The notes below the pieces were generated by a model. It had not been told where the DNA came from. It was given only the letters and a program-made list of their open reading frames with translations, and did not search any database. A DNA stretch of 64,000 bases from Apostichopus japonicus (lineage: Eukaryota; Echinodermata; Holothuroidea; Aspidochirotida; Stichopodidae): NCBI RefSeq assembly GCF_037975245.1, contig NC_092568.1, positions 18,247,001-18,311,000 of the forward strand. The letters run 5' to 3'. Made by a program: the position numbers and the translations under genes. Each line of letters starts with the position of its first letter. Positions within the stretch are counted from its first letter, which is position 1. Positions 12,201 through 25,200 of this stretch are shown piece by piece.

Positions 12201-12929
12201 TAGCGCAGCTATGTACTATATCAGACTCTATGATTTATATTAGCAAAGTAAGATGAAAATAACAAAATAAATATTAAATGTGTTCTATAGCACGTTACGA
12301 AAGACCCATCCAATTCTTTCTGTTACCATCAGATAATTTTAGTTGTTTTTATGGAATACTGTAATTTAATTCCTTACTGGTTGGCTGACATTTATCTCAT
12401 TATAATAACATTTTATGATTGGAGTGTTTCCTTCTTTTGGTATGTTCAATGTGCAATAAACAGACATGTGTGATATATACACATACACATCCTAAATAGT
12501 ACCTATGCCTCACTTAATTGTATAGCGAGTTATTGACATCTCTCTCTGTTATACTTATTTCCTCAGCTTTAATATTACACCAATTGGACGGACGTGGGGT
12601 GGGGTGGCGGGGGGGGGGGGGGGGCTGAGGTAGTCGAACTCGTCCTGCTCCGGTCTGTTGTTAAATGTTCATATTCACAATGAAAACTCAAAATAATACA
12701 ATTTATTCACTTGACTAGGAAAATAACGAAGAAACGGGTGAAATTTGCAGTGACAACTTTGTTCTACATATGCGAATAAACTGAGAAAACCTTTGAAACT
12801 GCTTTGGTTTTAGACTCATGACAAACAGAAATGCACTGGGCCGTGGATAAGTAACTAGAGTCGGAATTAAGAGTAGCTTTGTTATGGTCGACATATATTT
12901 ACCGCAAAAAGCTTTTAGCTTATTCAGTA

Positions 12930-12967
<38 letters not shown>

Positions 12968-13950
12968 CTTCGAGCTACACGAACATGTTTACATATCCAA
13001 AGAAAACATTATGGGCAGCGGCACAGCTACACCGGTTTTGTACTGATGGGGTAGGGGTGGGGGCTAAGATTTTAAGGCGTTCAGGGGAGGGGTCTAAGGG
13101 GAGTGGTGTCACTCCCCCTTCGAGAATATATTTATGTACTGCATTTCACTAGGAATGTCTGTAATTTTCTGTTTGCCATTGGTGGTGGGGGTTGGGGTGG
13201 GGGCTGGTAATGCTAATTTCATTTTGGGTTAACGGGGGAGGAGTTTCCCAAGAAGTATACGTGGCTACGTGACCCATAATAAAACGACCTCCTTTAGTCG
13301 TGAAAATTATAATTATGTTTTTTTTTCTCATAATTAACTTCAAAATCTTGACATCTCTTAGAGTATGGTTTTACAAGTCGGCGATAAGCGAAATACACAT
13401 GTGTCAGGAGTAGGCATATATATCATATATGAGAGTAAAAATCACCGTCTTTGTCGTCACGCCTACACAATTTCCGATTGTTATCTGAAACGTGTATTAC
13501 TTTCGCCAATAAAAGAAAATAAAAAAATTAAAACAGTGAAAACGTTTTAGGAAATTTTATCCATCATGTACCGGTATGTTATTTTAGTAAAAGTAAAATA
13601 GACATGAACAGAACAATCGGTTGTTCTGTTATCCTATAAGCCAATCATGACACAAGACTGAGACTTGAGAAAGTAATGACGTTCAAACAATTCATAAGTT
13701 GTCATGGAAACTCAATAATTCACCTCTTTTACCGCAGCAACTGTTGTTCAGTAAGATATAGTCGCATATAAATAGTATCTGCTCTATTAAATTTCTCTCC
13801 AACGTACGTAACGGATAACACTCATATACGAATATTTATATCTATCTATATACATATATATGTATATATTATGTATTCATAAACACAAAACCTATATTTC
13901 TTAATAGCTCGATTAATTTTCTCCAAGGAGGGGATATGGAACTAACACCC
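9256..13950. other. Intergenic, no gene recognised
   Basis: Contains homopolymer tracts (G-run near 10228, C-run near 11681, G-run near 12608) and a TA microsatellite at 12931-12964. No exon chain with a recognisable family was seen on either strand. Confidence 0.6.
12931..12964. repeat. (TA)n microsatellite
   Basis: An uninterrupted TA run of about 17 units. Confidence 0.95.
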
Positions 13951-13998
13951 GTACAGTTTTATCATTGGACAGGATCGGCATGTCGATGTTAAGGTATA

Positions 13999-16900
13999 AT
14001 GTTAAATTCAACTACTGCAGTCGTATTCAGCGCTACAGCGTTTTCAAACGAATCGGAGTTCATCCAGTTAGCGCTTGCTATGAAAATATGGGGAACGTGT
14101 TTATACTTGGTACTGTATATTTGCATATGGCTTGCGATATTGGCCTTAAATGTGCTGGTCATTTTAGCATTCATTCAGGAACCCAGATTGGGAAGATGTC
14201 CTGCAAACTATTTCTTACTGAGTTTAGCAATCGCCGATCTCCTGACTGGATTGGTAGCCTTACCCTTGAATTTAACAGTTCGCCTTATCTTGAGTAACGC
14301 TACCTGTTACAGTACAACCAGGAGGTATTTCTTTCTACCAGTCATTGTCTTTGGAGGTTGTTCATTACTTCATCTTCTCATGATAGCTCTTGATAGGTAA
14401 GTCAATAATATATATTCAAATCGGGGTAAACCAATTATAACGGTAGAGAGAGATATATAAGTAGGTAAATAAATTGTTTTCTTGTATTAAATTAATTCCT
14501 ATATATCACTATTTGTGGGTCAGTGGGTTAGTATAAACTTGCAATTGTTAAAGGGACATATAGCATGAGAGGGCAAGCTGGTTGGGTACGGTAAAAGGGA
14601 ATGCGAAAGGAGACATGAATATTATAAGAGGAATTTATTTCAACCTGAACGATTAGCGTATCGTGGCAAGCACTAGTCCAAAAAGTTATCAGAAACATTG
14701 CTATTCATTTACCCTGTATCTTGGAGTCAGCACAAGGGATGTTTTCAGGGCGAATTCCTATTCACATGCAACATTATTTTGCAACGCTTGCTATAGACAA
14801 CGCTTACTTTAGTACATTATATATTTCTCTGCTTTTGCATTAAATGTCAAACTTCTTGTCTCGAAAGCCTATATAGATTGTAGGATGGTATATGCGGTAA
14901 CTTCGCGATGCTAAAGTCACAAATGTTCTTTTTATACAGGACAACGGTAAATGACAATCTCTCTAATTTTGCTCTGTGGTTTAAGTTTGTCCTTCAACTA
15001 TTTCATTACGTCAGTACAGACTTGATCAGTTCCCGCAAGAATAAACTCAATTAACCTTAATGTAACACTCTTGACTCAAAATGTTGGAAGAAAATAATTG
15101 AAATTAATAATTGATCATTTTCCCAACGTCGCGCATGCATTAAAGTTGACTGCTTGGCGTACAATTCCAATAAATAGTTAAATTAGATGAAATAATTCAT
15201 GAAAGTGCCTCGAAATTACACAATAAATTATTGTTTAAGCCGTTTTCCGTTGAGGTTGTGTGGATTAAAATTAAAATTTGCTCACCAAAGAGTGGTTATA
15301 CTATTTGACATTCAAACACAGCAGTAACTGGTTATTATTCAGTATATACGGCTACGTATACATTAAAAACTATTCATTTGACGTATTGCAGCTACATGCA
15401 TGATTCTCGTTTTGAGGTTGAACCATGGTTGAACCATGGGGACGGAGATTAACTGCAGTTGATCTCCGTCCCCACATTCATGATAACAAATATATACCTT
15501 ATGGTGCCGTCGAATTGTTCAAATATTAACGCAGGTATTTTCTGCAAAGTGTTGAATTCGACTCATGTCTATTTCGGCAACATGTTTGTCGACATAAATA
15601 TTTAATATTTTACAATTGACTGACGAATACTCACTTGTCATGCATGTACTTGTATCCGCTCATTGAGAAATTGTGCGATTTGATATTCTGTAGAAAAATG
15701 ATTAATTTATGTCCTATATTTGTCTCGATCAATATAACGTTTTGTTACAAAGTGATGAATAACACACATTATTATATTAGTGAGTATTTAAACATTATGT
15801 TACATGTTGTCGAAATGATATATAATAAGAGGAAGAGATATCCTTTATCCTTAGCAAAATATTGAGATCTTTTTGTGCAATTTTGCTGCAATTCATCTCT
15901 TTGTTGCGAAATATTGAAATGATGAGATACTTAGAATTACTCACTTTGTTACAAAATGTTGAATTGACGCGACTTTTACGTAATCGATTTATCATTTTGC
16001 TACAAATGATTGAAAATGTTATCTTTCTGAGGGTAATTCATCATCTTGTTGCAAAATGTTGAATTGGTGAAATATGTTATAGTGATGCAATTTTGCTGCA
16101 CATTGTGAAATTGATGTCATTCGACAAATATTCATTTTGTCATATTGCAACCAAATCTTCACTGATTAGATGCAAGGAATATTTCTAGCTGTTGCAAATT
16201 GTTATGATTTTAAATGAACAATTACTCATTTTGTTGCAAATCTCACTCGAGAAACCGGTTTGTCTCAGTGATAATCCTAGTTTATCACTGATAATCCTAG
16301 TTTATCACTGATAAGCAGAGTTCACCGAATGATAATCACTGAAAGCTGGATTCGCGAGTGATAAACCAGGATTATCACTACATGAAACCGGCAGTTTCTT
16401 AAGTGATAATCCAGCTTTATGATCGAACGATAAACCTGGATTAAAGAAATAACTGTTTATACCGGTCGATAATCCGGATTAATCGGTTTGCCTAGCAACC
16501 AAAGGAACTATTTGTACTGCTTGTGCAATTTCAGCCTCCTTGCTTGCTCGTATAGTCGAATTACCACAGTCGCACATGTATGCCGCAATATACGTTAGGA
16601 TATGCATCGATTGCACGTTGCTTAATTCAAAATGGTACGGTACCTTAGCAAATCCAACAAAATGGGCATTATCTGCCAAAATCAACATTTTTAAGTGATT
16701 AATCCTTGAGATACTGTGCTGACAAAATGGATCGTTTCTCATATACAGTGATAAGTGCATGCGATATCTCAGCGTATAACGTTTATTATGTCTATTGGTT
16801 TGCTTTTAAAACCAAACTGACATGCATGAGAAACTAAACTGCTCACCCAGTCCACCCTCCCCGCCCCCAGTTTAATGCAAAAACTACAAAAAGTTCCCTT

Positions 16901-18687
16901 TTTTCATTTTTGTAGTTTTAAATTATCCTTTTATCATGATTGTAGTGCGCATGTGCGCTACAATATTGGGATTACTAAACCGCTCCATCGTCTACATGGC
17001 TGGCTGGTGAATGCCAGCTGAACAGACACTCCTCATAGCAAATTCACAGGTTGGCTACGCAGGCAAAAATCCAGAATCAGATTTGCAAAGAATTGTGGCG
17101 GCGAACAGTTAATTCTGCACACGTAAATAATATAGATCTCCTTGCGTAACATACTTCTTCAAACAATACGTAAAATTCTCTACTTTGGTTCGTTATTCTC
17201 GAATTGAACAAGACAGGTGACATTTGAACGCATTTGAGTTAACTTGCATCCTGCAAAAAAGCTGCAAAGCAACAAATCTTAATCGTATTTGTCCGCAGCG
17301 ACTCGGCGCTATCTGCAAAACTTCAGCTCTTGCAACATAGGTACTTGAAACGTTATTATTGTGGCATAGCATTATATACTATGATCGTGTATGTCATATA
17401 TTAAGTGTTTTGGATGACGATAAACCAGGGCCAGGAAATCGACCAAGCAGTTTTTAGACCGGAGGGTGTTACATTTGCAACAATAGACTATAGACAAACG
17501 TGTTTTCGTTAGATTAATCGTCCATTAGGCCTTCGGATGTTCCGTATGTTCGTCAAATTTCGATAACTAGGAGAGGATAAAGTAACGTTAACATGTTGTT
17601 CAATTTGACCAATCAGTATCCAGGACTCTTGTGTATTCTCTGTCACATCCGAAACAGGCGTGATTCGTGATTGACGGCTTAGTTCTGGTGATTTTAGTCA
17701 TCATTTCTTCGTTTATATTGCAGTCACATGCTAGCTAGAGTACTGTTTATTAACATTACATAATATAGCCTAGCTTTAGTCTATACGTTTAAGGACCAAA
17801 CGCCAAACTTGCTTCTTCGTGACCGAAATAACTTCAAAAGGGTTGCAGTAACAAAGCCCCTCATTGAATATGAACAACTAAGTTTGACCCTCACGCACTA
17901 CAATGACAAGTGTTTGTATACAAATACAGTTGTCCTAGTTTAACAGGTGTCGTTTATATTGAAATATGGTTATTACCGAGTATTAACACATTTTGTTTTT
18001 GCCCGATATTGTATAACATTCTCTATATATTTCTCATTCCTTTCTTCCTTCAGGTTCATGGCAATTGTTAAACCGCTATCATATCCCGTAATTGTCACAA
18101 GGAAGCGAGTACGGTCGTTACTAATTATCGTCTGGATCTTTTGCATTGGAAACTTTTGCTCTCAAATTGTACTCAGTGTCTTCTTTACGAATAATAAAAG
18201 AGCATACAACATTTGTGCCAACAATAATTACAGCAAAACGCAGGATTCCTTTTATCTGTATTTGGGCTTTTCTGTTATAACCTACTTTGGTTTAATGAGC
18301 CTCTGTTATATTCGAATATATTACGTCGCTCAGAATCTTGGTCGAAAACGAGCTACTAGTAACCCAACGACGAGGGTCGAAAGGGCGCAAGAAAGTAGAA
18401 TTCGTCTGAGAGCGTTAAGGAGTACGGCCACCACGGCGATCGTAGTAGGGGTCTGTGGTATTTGCTGGATACCAACAAGTTTGAAGCTATTTTTAGAAGT
18501 TTACGGAAACTTTAATTCCCTCTTTGCACTCGGAGTATTCAGCGAAATGGTCTTATTTGCGAATTCAATGGTTAATCCAATCATATATGGTTGGCGGTAC
18601 CCAGAATTTAGTCATGCATACGGAAAGGTTGTAAGAGGGATGTACTTGCATGTATTAGCTATAAAAGCAACAAAAACTGATCGATGA
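13999..18687 (+). CDS. Class A (rhodopsin-like) GPCR B, complete, two exons
   Basis: Exons are 13999-14396 and 18054-18687 (donor GTAAGT, acceptor CTTCCTTCAG), joined in phase inside codon R133, giving 343 residues. Features seen: N-glycosylation sequons near the N-terminus (N3, N17), N51 of TM1, SLAIAD with D80 in TM2, C103 before TM3, D132-R133-F134 in place of DRY, CWIP (270-273) in TM6, NPIIY (307-311) in TM7, and a basic third loop rich in R. It is a cell-surface receptor expected to signal through G proteins. The ligand is unknown and no subfamily is assigned. It shares intron position and phase and TM6/TM7 sequence with the receptor at 2471-3062. An out-of-frame ATG at 13965 lies upstream of the chosen start. 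The 3.66-kb intron holds two repeat arrays. Confidence 0.93.
15710..16245. repeat. Diverged tandem repeat in GPCR B intron
   Basis: About eight diverged copies, spaced roughly 60-75 bp, share the core TTTTGTTGCAAAATGTTGAA (variants TTTGTTACAAA, TTTTGCTACAAA, TTTTGCTGCAA). The core is partly self-complementary around TTGCAA. Confidence 0.65.
16262..16490. repeat. Cluster of palindromic GATAATCC/TTATCAC repeats
   Basis: A 230-bp block made of repeated half-sites GTGATAATCC and their complement GGATTATCAC or TTTATCAC, in direct and inverted order. For example, AGTGATAATCCTAG followed by TTTATCACTGATAATCC recurs twice at 16268-16310. It contains about ten GATAA or TTATC cores. It lies in the intron of GPCR B directly after the diverged tandem array. 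Confidence 0.75.
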
Positions 18688-21600
18688 AATCATAATTTCA
18701 GGACATTGTGACCTGTTTTTTTTTTAAATATTATTTTACACCGTTATTATGATATTACTCAAACGGATGAACTTGTTGGGAGCGGTGTGTGCAGGAGAGG
18801 TCTCCTTGTGGCCCTCCGCTTGTTTCAGGACAGCTTTGAGAGAATTGATTATTGCTGTGTATATATCGATGAAGACAAAGGAATAACTATTGCAAGGTGT
18901 GTGCCTTTAAGTTGAAATATTAACTTTACATCATCACATGCAGATATGTAAGACACACATTGAAGCATTACCCTAGCTTGATAAACAGACTTTTGACGAA
19001 CATTGTGTTGCACATTTTTAACCTAACTTTAAGAATAATTCTTTCAAAGCTACCACAAAACTAAATTTCACAAGCTCATGTGCTTACCTCTCCTGTACTT
19101 ATAGCCGTTCCTGTAACGCCATAACGATTGTTAATTTTTTCAGTTTTTTTTTTATAAACTGTATATTGTAGCGTTTCTGTACGAAAAATAAAGTGGTATG
19201 TTTGTTCTTTAAAGGACAACGGTTGGCACATAAATTAAGTTCGATACGGTATATTGAAGACCGTTAAAACAAATGTTATAAGTCCAAGGTGTACTTCCAC
19301 GTCACTTTTGATTTAAAAATGAGATTTGCTAATTTAAACATCTAAGGCTTATCAATTAAAGCGGTTGGAATACCTCAGTCTAACACACAGACTATGACGT
19401 CAGTTTGTCGGATGCAACCCAAAACTTAATATGGAAATAAATAAAAGACGAAAATAACCTCAAATAACTTGTTGTAAAGTGTATTACAAATTTTTCAATT
19501 GCAATGGTGTTGAATGTGTCTAAGGGTTTTCTGTTGTTTACATATGAAGTTAAACATTTTTTGACTGAGTTATTTGGATTTTACAACACATGGGGATTAT
19601 AACATAAACATATAGGCCTGCAGCACTGAGGAGCCAAAGTAATCGTCAATTTAGTCTTAACGGAGCATTCCAGAGATTTAACATATGTTAAAGGTGAATA
19701 TTGTGATACCTGAAATAGTTATAAAAAGCATTACCAGCACCCAAAATGTTTCTTCTCAATTTCTTGGACTATGACAATTTAAGACTACCCCCTCGCCCCC
19801 AAAAAAGTCCTTAAAAACCTAGTGTTCAGTGAAACGTTTTGCTGAACTTCATGTAACTGCATGCATGAATGCCGTCAGTACGTAAGTGCCTGTAAACTAT
19901 TTATACGTAATATTCCCTCATTAATGCGAAGAAAAAAAAACTAATCAACGTTGAATGTATTGGAAAAGTTATTGCTTACCTTGCACAGTTTCGAGCGACC
20001 CCTCGGGTCGGTATTTCACGCCTGCGTCACGCGGATCAAATACTATGATTGGTAACTGAATAATGACGTCACACTTCATGATTCGTGCGATGTCGGAAAT
20101 GATCCGCCTTCTTTTAGTTAACAAGCATAGTTAACAACATCCATCAGTGATCAGCTGCAAAGCATTACCAGTACTTTGAGAGCAGATTTCACCTACAGTG
20201 TGTCCTCAACGGAGTTTATGGTAATTTAACCTTGAGTCAGAAGTCCCGTATAGAGCTAGTCTCACAACAAATCCATTGAATTCTTATCTCGTCGATTCTA
20301 CACCAAATTCCAAGCAACTTATTTTATTGTCAATTGTTAATGCAATTTATTTCCGTGTCATAACTGGAATTCATTTCACACAGGTTACGATAGATCGCTC
20401 CTGGTTATTAAAATTAAATTATAGCCCACTCCAAAGAAAGCAGTTCCTTTAGAACTGGGATCTGGCCTAATGGTCTTAGAAGTTGAACATTTTTTTTATT
20501 ATACAGACGGAAGGCTATGTTAGGTATCTTGGGCTTGTATTATAATATTCGGAGAAGCTGGAAGGAAGTTTGTAACTATAGCTCAAAGTACTTGCTCTTT
20601 TTGTATGTGAGTATCATCCTGTTACATATTTTGATATTAAATTCATGTTTCACAAAGATTGTAAACAGCTTCACGAAAACTTTATTTGTGCACATACATT
20701 GAAATGATGTATTATACATTCATCAGAAAACATGAGAATAATTTGTTTCATAACGCGACTATTAACTTGGTGTCCTTCATTTTTGCTTGTAATGCCATTT
20801 TCTTTTGTCAGTCAATTTTCTTTGTTTGTTTCTGGCATCCTTTCCTTTTCAATGTAAGGAAGTTTACCAATCAACCCCGGCTTCAAAATATTGCCAAGTA
20901 CGTGCGTTCATAATGCAACGTTATATCAGAATCATGTCATATAGGCTATAACAAGTTGCGCTCAACCTCTCTCTCAATCTCTCAAAGACCTATACCAGCA
21001 AAATCTGCGAGGGTTTGGATTAAATATTGATTCTTTTCACACTCAATTCTGAAGATTCGTGCAAGTCTTATAATGTCATCAATGCGCGCCACACGTTCTG
21101 AATTTTGCTATGGTTCTTTCTTTATTGTGAATTTACTTTGTTGATGTTGTAGGCCTACTTAAATATTTTCTTGTTTGCAAATGATGCCCATTAAAATATT
21201 TATGGCTAATAAAACAGCGGGCAAGCAGTATTATTCAAATATCGATCCTTTTCAAGTTGTCACCTATACAAATTACAAAATATATCTAAGAAAAACATGA
21301 AAATATACAAAACTAAGAAAACCATTAAAAAGACCAAAATAAATAAGGGAAACTGAACTATTATATGCACTACTGATAAGGTACACCGTAACTGCAAATA
21401 AATCGGGATATTCTGGAATGATTTCCCAACCATTCTTTCCTACATGCATCACTATATTGTTAGAAACACTAGTTCCCTGCCATTAAATCGAAATTAAGAT
21501 CTAAATTGTGACTGGGATCTTGTTTTATCCTAATCTTACAGTTCGTTTTCTGTACTAAGCGGAAAATATAGTTTTGGTCGCCATCTTAGAAATACGACAA

Positions 21601-22228
21601 AGCAGTTTCACGAAACGAACAGCCATGTCACTTGAATATCCGCGCGTATACGCGCAAGTTGACTTCATACAAACGCGCTGCAAGAAATCGTGTTTGTCAA
21701 AAGTACGTTTGCAGACGCGCGCGTGTATGCTGGCTTCACGCATATTGTGCGTAAGACGGAGTCTTCAATCCAGCGCATTCGGCGTTATACAAAATCTACT
21801 GTGCAAACATGCAATGTGTAGGTTTAAGAGAGATTGTTGTTGCGCTATGTTACACTTTTAGCTTCAAAAGAGCAACAAAACTGGTGTATTTACGCAGTGT
21901 AAACGCCCAAGTTAACTTTATTAAGTCAGTGAAAGAAAGCTTCAAGTTGTTACAGTTCTAGGTAAACGCTCTTATCGGATGACGTGACACGAACGTATAT
22001 TGCCCCATGAAGCAATGCAGGCACGCATATAAAGGCAATGCGCCACTCGTTTTGAAAACAAGGTATCATCAGCGCCGTTCTTTTTTTGACGCAATAGTGA
22101 ACATACATATGTTGAACTGTTGAAACATAGTGTAAAGCGTCAACTAGGCATATTATAAACAAACACATGAAGTAAGAACAAACATTCTGCATATCGTAAC
22201 CATTACCTTTCTATCAACAACGTGTAAA
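18688..22228. other. 3' UTR of GPCR B, then intergenic
   Basis: About 0.5 kb after the GPCR B stop there is an AATAAA signal. Beyond it I see no gene up to the first CATSPER1 exon. The final kilobase is presumably the CATSPER1 5' flank, but no promoter motif can be assigned with confidence. Confidence 0.55.
19187..19192 (+). promoter_or_regulatory. Candidate poly(A) signal of GPCR B
   Basis: AATAAA lies 500 bp after the stop codon, in a T- and A-rich stretch. Confidence 0.4.
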
Positions 22229-25200
22229 ATGGAACCAACCGAGAGAAATAACCGGCCCTCAAATAATGAATTCATTAATCGTGGCGAAAGTGATGCTATA
22301 CTACAAAGTTTCAAGACAGAGTTAAAACGGAGAAACACTCACCATAAAAAGAGCAGTTCATTCAAACGTGGCAGGAGGGAAACAGTGTTTGGTCCTCAGC
22401 ACCTAACAGTGGGGTCAATAAACGATTACTGTCAAAGGTATAGGCTATATATAGGATGTAGGATAGGCGTACCTTAAATACTTAAGGTTTTGTCGGTATG
22501 ACGGTGAGTTTGGACATATTCTGTAAAGCAGGGTTGTCCAACCTACGGCCCGCGGGCCACAGTCCGGCCCGCCGCAGGGTTGCGTCCGGCCCGCCAGAGA
22601 TGCTCTACGGTGCGAAATTCTGGTGTCCAGATTTATTGATAACAGTTTGAAGCTATATCAGCAATCAATCAAACCTTCTAGGTAAAAAAAATGCATACAG
22701 GTCAGTTTGTGTGACACTCTCAGCGGACGGGGGGGGGGGGCGGCTAGACTTTATTCATCTGTTTTAACAGGAAGGAAAATAAATCAGTGCGCTACGCGCG
22801 CAATGCTCATATTTTGTTGCCTTAGGCTTCGGGCAAAAAATCGAGCGTAGGGTTCATGCGGCCCCTCCTTCATCATAATCATTCCATGTGGCCCTCCTCT
22901 GCAAAAGGTTGGACAACCCTGCTGTAAAGGTATACGTTTTGTTTCAAATAGGCCTATGGACATATTATGGGCTCCTCCATCTCATGTAGGAGCAATCCTA
23001 ATCCTGGCTAAATATTTATGGGACCAATGCTCACATGAGGTAAGCTTTAAACTTCTAGGGTAGCGAAGGGGCTTTATAATTATGTCTATAGTCCTAAGAT
23101 AGGCTAAGCAGTTTGTGCAATAATATAGGGGACTACATCTTCGGGCTGAGGTCAATGGGTGGGGGTTAAGGATTTACAATTCTTTGTTAAGTTGTATTAA
23201 AAGAATTACGAGAAATATACTTAACGGCGCAGTGGTAGACTATATAGATTGAAATAGTTTGTCCCCATATGCATGCATGAGACTTGAATCGTCCAGTAAT
23301 CAGATAATATCAAATACTATGTTTGCTTGCAACCCCCCAAAACCGTATTTAGTATTCCCGGAAATGAACATTTTCCTTTCATTCATGTAAAAAAAGAAAA
23401 ATGACAGAATTAGTTAGCATCTATAGCATGTTCAGTTTCTTCAAACTGGTGTTGCACATTATTTTATGCATCAGCCTTTTACGTTGGTTAAGCGATATAC
23501 ATGACCTTAACCAACGATATTAGCCTACATGACCTACGTAGAACAAGTTTTAATTCGTACAAAAATAAAAAAGTAGTAACATTCACGTTACTTCCAGAAA
23601 ACCATCCATGATAAATTCGAATGCATATGAGGCCAGCAACATCAATGAAAAGGACGCAAAGGAACGCATTGAACAAGAGAATCGTCGTAAACGCCTTCTA
23701 GAATCGGCGGGACCTCTTCGAATACATCTCTATAATCTGACTGAGTCTGTTGGCTTTAATGGCTTCATTCTGACGGTTATTATCCTGAATACGGCCATTC
23801 TTTGTGCATTAACATATGATGTGGTTGCCGTGAGAGCAGGTAATAATATATCAGCTATATATTCGTGAAGTATCTCATCCAGAGTTGGTCGATTTACCTG
23901 AAATGCTAAACAGTTTTATGATAATGCAATGCAGCACTTAGTGGTGTAATTATTGCATATCGTTGTGAAGTTTTCTTTCTAGCATTATTTTTTCTTGTAT
24001 GCTATAGGAGTTTAGCTTTAAAAGAAGTATGAATAGTGCATAAAGTGGGCCATGACGTAAATCGTAACATTATTGGTTATGATGTAGCACTCAGGAAAGA
24101 GAGAAAACTGGATACGCAAACTCATATAGATACAGGGTATTTGTAATAACGGATTGGTTTGCTTCTGGTTAACAACGATATATGAAAAGCATCAGTTGAA
24201 ACAAGTAAGCTCCTTAAACTATACCCAATTCATGAGAATGTGGTTACTCGGCATAGCTGCGTCTGGTCTTTATAACATTTAGACACACCCAACTATCACA
24301 CATGACTTTTAAAGGCTGCATACCCTTTAAACAAAGTATTTATTGACAAAGCTAGGGTCTGGGAAATGAAGGAGGGGGGGGGGGGTGTTGACTCCGTGGG
24401 TCAAGAAGTGACAGTAACCAAATGATTATATGTTATACTATATCCCGGAACATTTTTTGGCCATATGTTGCATATGGTGAGGTCTGTGGTGCATATGACT
24501 ATTTCTGTAGGCCTTATGTGCCCTTGCAGGGATAACAATTTGAACAGTACTGAAGCTCGTGTCCATATGAAGACTTTACCTAATATGTAAGGTCTGAAAG
24601 AAAATGTTGCGAAAAACGCTATATTATGCGAGCTTCAAGAAGTGGTAGAATTTACAGAAAAGTATACGTTGGATGTTGGTTTTCACGGTATGGGCTGATA
24701 TACAATACACAGTAAAGAACCAGACACACAGGCAGTGTTCGACTTATGGCCAAAAAATTGCATAGCAACAAATTTTGACAATTGCTATACAATATTTTTG
24801 TTGCATAGCAGTTCCCCAATATTGAATAGCAGTTTTAAAATTACCACAAAACGGACCAAATGTTGGCGATCAATGTATTAACTAGAAAATGTTTGTTTAT
24901 TATGATTATTTATACTAGTGTTGCTACCATAACCGTTTTCAACATCGGTGTCGGCCGATATTTGCAATATCGGCAGCATATCGGTATCGGTAAATCGGCA
25001 GCATATCGGTATCGGTAAAATTTTGCCTAATTGCCGATAACAGCAAACCGATATTGAACTTTTCTTTTTAACAGCAGAGCTACCTGTACTTATTTATACT
25101 TGCAATGATTTGTTAATCTGCCCAAGACGATCCATTTCTTTAGCGTCAGTTAAACTCAGATTCATTTTCGATTAATATCCATGGAAACCTGACTCTCCGT

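Noticed and set aside
13965-14297. 110-codon frame overlapping GPCR B exon 1
   Set aside because: Out-of-frame shadow of the receptor exon; no family resemblance.
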